Positions 60,740 to 64,000 of a DNA stretch of 64,000 nt are shown in pieces (position 1 is the first letter of the stretch; each line of letters starts with the position of its first letter). Under the pieces are notes generated by a model. The model worked only from the letters and a program-made list of their open reading frames with translations, did no database searches and was not told the origin of the DNA. The DNA lies in contig NC_083105.1 of assembly GCF_949774975.1 (NCBI RefSeq), positions 68,653,424-68,717,423 on the forward strand, given 5' to 3'. A program made the translations under genes and the position numbers. This DNA is from Lagenorhynchus albirostris. Taxonomy: Eukaryota > Chordata > Mammalia > Artiodactyla > Delphinidae.

Positions 60740-61535
60740 TTCCCAAAGAAAATCAAATGTAAATGTTTTAACGTTTTACATTTAGTTGCAATTCTTTTTC
60801 TTTTGCATATACATAGATATATGCTACCATATTGTAGATAATTTAATATGTCTGTCTTAGGATCCAAATATAGATATTTGGGTTCTGCCCAAGTTTAAAA
60901 ATTGGAAATGTTCACCAATAAAGTATCACTATACTTTGTAAAAGAACTACTAATGGAAATATCAAAATCTAAATTGGAGTGAGCAAAATAAACATGTGAA
61001 GACATTAGAAAGGACTTGTAAAATATTTATATTTATGAAATTTGCTTTGGTAACTAAAAATAATGAAATGTATACAATTTTTCTCAGTAAAGTTTTATTT
61101 CCCTTAGTTTTAATGTAACTGGTAGTCCTTTAAATAGGCCTATCCACTTCTGATAATGTCCAGATTTTCATTTTATAGGATAAATGTGGGACTTTATTTG
61201 TTCTTCATTGAATTCAGTGTAATGTATAAAGACAATCACCATAGTCCATACAGACACAGGAACACCAAATGTCTTTGGCAGTAATCTCTTCATGGTTGCT
61301 TTGAGGTGTGTAGTATTAAGTTTAATCATAGGTAATTTGTATGCTTTGGGTGGGGTTCCCTGGAAGACCAAACAAATGTTTTCCAAAACAGTTATTCCAC
61401 TGAGAAGTAAAGCAGCAAAAATATATTTTATTAATATGGAGTTTTTATTAGTGCAAAATTTAAAATATCATATATCCTCTTGAAAGTTAAAAAAAAAGCA
61501 CAGTGCTTTTTTACAGTTTATACACTTTTACAAAC
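60740..61535. other. Intron, unassigned
   Basis: AT-rich sequence without recognised elements. Confidence 0.5.
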
Positions 61536-61539
61536 ACTT

Positions 61540-61715
61540 TCCAAATTTGATTCCGATTAAAAGCCTGTGAGGTAAGAATTTTTATTATTCCTGTTATGCA
61601 ATTAGGAAGCAAGTAGTTTATCCAAGATCACATAGTAATTAATTGGAACAACTTGAATTTAAACCAGTTGTTCTAATACCAAATTCTGTGGTCTTTTTAC
61701 TACCACATCACTGTG
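61540..61715 (-). mobile_element. MIR SINE fossil, antisense
   Basis: CTGTGAGGTAAGAATTTTTA, GTTTATCCAAGATCACATAG and TTGAATTTAAACCAGTTGTT follow the minus-strand MIR order. Confidence 0.7.
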
Positions 61716-61744
61716 GACACCATGTACTTTTTGCGTTTAAAAAG

Positions 61745-61791
61745 TAACAACAACAAAAAATAAATAAAAAATAAATAAAAATAAATAAAAA
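61745..61791. repeat. A-rich (AAAT)n microsatellite
   Basis: CAACAACAAAAAATAAATAA followed by further AAATA units. Confidence 0.85.
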
Positions 61792-61799
61792 GTACAAAT

Positions 61800-62507
61800 C
61801 GTGAATACATATTGTTACTCTATTATATACATATGTAAATATTAGTATATAGATAGACATATGGATACATATTTGATAGGCTGATATTAATACCTGTCAT
61901 TGGGGAAAAAGAGAGAATAAGAAGGGGTAAGAACAGAGAGGAAGGTCAGAGGATTCTGAAAAGCAGCAGTCACTCACGTATGCGTGAGCAGTGATGAACG
62001 CCTTGCCATGAAGAAGATCCAGATGTTTACAGAGAGAGGAGTGGAGAGGCATGGCCTTTTAGGACGTTGACGCTAGAGTGTTGAAGCTTTGTACATTTTT
62101 TCCAAGATAAGCATTAACGGAATGCCGCAGCGGTCTGGCTGCCCTTTCTTTCCTCACCATGGATGACCAGGATTGATTTAGCTGATCTGTCTGCAGGCCC
62201 GTGCATGACTTCTTTCTGTTTTCCCACTTCTTGTGTGTCTCTCCCAGAGCTGCACACCTTGTGGAACATGACCTTCTCGGAAGGAAAAATTATGGGGTGA
62301 ATTTATTTTCATGTCTTTGGCTGATGTGCTGAAGTTTCCCTGCATATGGCTTAGATACCACTTTACAGTAAAATAAAGTTTATTTCCTCCATATTAACTT
62401 ATGTTTATATTCTCTAATTTCAAAAAAAGGATGTGGATTGTAAAAGTTAAAAATGCTTCTGTACCATTGACTGGTTTTGCTATTTCATGAGTACTCTCCT
62501 TTTACAG
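61800..62507. other. Intron upstream of exon N, unassigned
   Basis: No recognised element. Confidence 0.5.
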
Positions 62508-62674
62508 CATTATCAGACACTCAAGGGAATTTTCTTTTGAATGGGAATTTTGTTGTAAGTATGTCCAAAAAAGAAATCAACGTACAAGGAGCTATTTTTG
62601 AATACAGTGGTTCAAACAACTCGATTGAAAGAATTAATAGTACTGATCGTCTGGAAGAAGAACTTCTTTTGCAG
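62508..62674 (+). CDS. ADAMTS20: ADAMTS20 exon N: spacer domain
   Basis: This exon (167 bp) follows CTCTCCTTTTACAG. It reads ALSDTQGNFLLNGNFVVSMS, KKEINVQGAIFEYSGSNNSI, then ERINSTDRLEEELLLQ, ending on a codon boundary before GTAAAT. YLALSDxxGNFLLNGNF and the YSGS..ERINSTDR block are spacer-domain features shared by ADAMTS9 and ADAMTS20. NNS and NST are candidate N-glycosylation sites. Confidence 0.94.
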
Positions 62675-62829
62675 GTAAATTCTCAGTAGTTGTTAATAAG
62701 ATAGTTTTAATCATGTTAGTAAAGTATGATGCTTAAGTGCTTTGCATTTATTATTAAACATAAAAATTATATCTTTTAAGAGTATATCTTTTATGAATTA
62801 ATGGCATGCTCCTTTGTATTTTTATTGAG

Positions 62830-62959
62830 GTTTTATGTGTGGGTAATCTCTACAACCCTGATGTACGTTATTCCTTCAATATCCCCATGGAAGAGAAGAG
62901 TGATCTGTTCACGTGGGACCCATATGGACCATGGCAAGACTGTACAAAAATGTGTCAAG
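62830..62959 (+). CDS. ADAMTS20: ADAMTS20 exon O: spacer end and start of thrombospondin repeat 2
   Basis: This exon (130 bp) follows a 155-bp intron and acceptor TTTGTATTTTTATTGAG. It reads VLCVGNLYNPDVRYSFNIPM, EEKSDLFTWDPYGPWQDCTK and MCQ plus one base before GTACAC. LYNPDVRYSFNIP ends the spacer; WDPYGPWQDCTKMCQG opens the second thrombospondin repeat. This repeat lacks Ser/Thr in the O-fucose position (CTKMC). The gene must continue beyond 64000. Confidence 0.93.
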
Positions 62960-64000
62960 GTACACTGGTATTAAATGAAAGAGACAAAAGTTCAGCTCTG
63001 CATGCTGGTATAATCTGGGGTGCTCTTGAGTCTGACTGCCTGTGGAATCCACGCATGTACACCACACAGACATACAGAGGTTTTCTGTCTTTTTTCTCTT
63101 CCTGCTTTTCTCCCCACTTATTCTTTGATTCTTATACTTAACAGCCTCCCTTATCTCTACCCTTTTCAACGTTCTCCATCACTGCTTCTTCCCTATCACG
63201 TCCTCGTTCTCTTTCTCGCCGTCACAGAAGGGTTCTCTAACTGGGACTGTTTCCCGGTGAAATACCCACCCTCTTGTCCTTTCCCCTCAACACACTTTCC
63301 CAGCCACCCATCTCCCTCTTTTAGTGTTGGGGTGTCAACATTCTCTCATTCTTTTATTTCCCTTCTCTGACCACAAGGAAATGTGTTTGTACTGATGGAT
63401 GGGTAACTGAAAGGAATATAGAGGGAGATGGAAAAACAGCGAAATTTGTAGTAGAGGAAGCAAATGAAGAGACTGGTGTCTTTGGGCAATCTGTAATTAC
63501 GAATACCTAGTTGTGTGATGCTACGTTTGTGCAAATCAGTAAATGTTTATTGAGAGGCTACCTTGTTTTGGATTATTAGGACCCTGATTTGCATTAAAGC
63601 TTTAAAGTCGTATGGATGAAACAGAGGCATGCGTAGGTCATCTTAGTTTTAAATGGTAAATGCAATGCTACAGGTATGCACAGAGAAGACCCCAGGAAAG
63701 ATGGAGGGGGCAGTTTGAGGAGGTGAAACGGGAAGATATAGGGAAGTTTGTATAGAATGGAAAGGTAGTTCCGATGGGGACTAGAGACAAGTTTTGGCAA
63801 TTAGGGGAGCAGTGAGTCAGAAGAGAGGCAGGTCAGAACAGTATGGAAAAGAGCTGAGAGAAGGTAGGTGGCCAGAGGCAGTGATCACAGATGATGGAAA
63901 CATGCGGGACATTTTAACAAACTGACCTCAAGGTGCCAAAGAAATTGTGGTATCCCGTTCAGAAAAAGGCACAGACTTCGTCCTGTGGTGTCGGGACGGG
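62960..64000. other. Intron after exon O, unassigned
   Basis: A pyrimidine-rich stretch (63080-63370) is followed by purine-rich sequence. No further ADAMTS20 exon is visible before the window ends. Confidence 0.5.

Larger units (their letters stand above)
9591..62959 (+). other. ADAMTS20: ADAMTS20 gene, internal portion (15 exons)
   Basis: This spans the part of ADAMTS20 visible here. The product is a secreted extracellular-matrix metalloprotease of the ADAMTS9/ADAMTS20 (GON-1) subgroup, known to cleave versican and to affect melanoblast survival and palate closure in mouse. The joined exons read without interruption from the late propeptide to the start of thrombospondin repeat 2. Assignment to ADAMTS20 rather than ADAMTS9 rests on recognised segments such as DPLRSCSISEENGLSAAFTI, FKCKETGIKHQYHVMAPTLN and GDWGPWGPYSSCSRTCGGGI, which fit ADAMTS20 better in my memory of the family. 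Introns range from 97 bp (54869-54965) to 15,710 bp (24473-40182). All splice sites are GT-AG. The first exons and the 3' half of the gene lie outside. I see no disabling change, so the gene is probably active. Confidence 0.93.

Noticed and set aside
63020..63370. 116-codon frame near the window end
   Set aside because: It is a pyrimidine-rich intronic stretch with no domain and no link to the ADAMTS20 frame.
1..64000. CRISPR arrays, bacterial operons, riboswitches
   Set aside because: The window is mammalian nuclear DNA; no such regular spacing or motifs occur.

Overview
The window is mammalian nuclear DNA, most likely from a cetacean. It is AT-rich and mostly intron and retrotransposon. 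Five copies of a short tRNA-derived SINE carry a head beginning GGGCTTCCCTGGTGGCGCAG, which I recognise from memory as the CHR-family SINE of whales and dolphins. Relatives occur in hippo and ruminants, so the species cannot be fixed further.

The only cellular gene I can support is a central part of ADAMTS20, a secreted zinc metalloprotease, on the + strand. Fifteen exons lie between 9591 and 62959, totalling 1986 coding bases (661 whole codons plus split ends). In order they encode the end of the propeptide with a furin site (RKKR), the reprolysin-type catalytic domain (HELGHVFNVPHD and the Met-turn), the disintegrin-like domain, the first thrombospondin repeat, the cysteine-rich domain, the spacer and the start of the second thrombospondin repeat. 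Every exon has AG/GT borders, phases join correctly and no stop or frameshift is visible, so this portion looks functional. The signal peptide and most of the propeptide lie before the window; the later thrombospondin repeats and GON domain lie after it.

The rest is mainly nested mobile DNA. Positions 1-5670 hold a near-full-length LINE-1 on the minus strand, cut by the window edge at its 3' end, followed by older L1 debris to about 8100. Intron 9851-22368 carries a full-length L1 on the plus strand (14398-20357) with a perfect 16-bp target-site duplication, plus SINEs, an older L1 3' end, a MIR and two MER5-type DNA transposon fossils. Intron 24473-40182 has been swollen to 15.7 kb by old L1 sequence and two younger minus-strand L1s: one with a 5' inversion (28107-32457) and one with an internal deletion that removed the reverse-transcriptase core (34121-38533). 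Intron 45955-53339 holds another deleted L1, older L1 pieces, an L2-like stretch and a SINE. Smaller MIR, L2, MER5 and L1 fragments are scattered in the remaining introns.

I found no undescribed biological system. The observations most worth checking are the inverted and direct L1 pairs that flank coding exons, the L1 5' ends pointing sense-strand antisense-promoter activity into the gene, and several rearrangements whose mechanism can be read from the sequence (twin-priming inversion, SINE-associated deletion, coiled-coil duplication).
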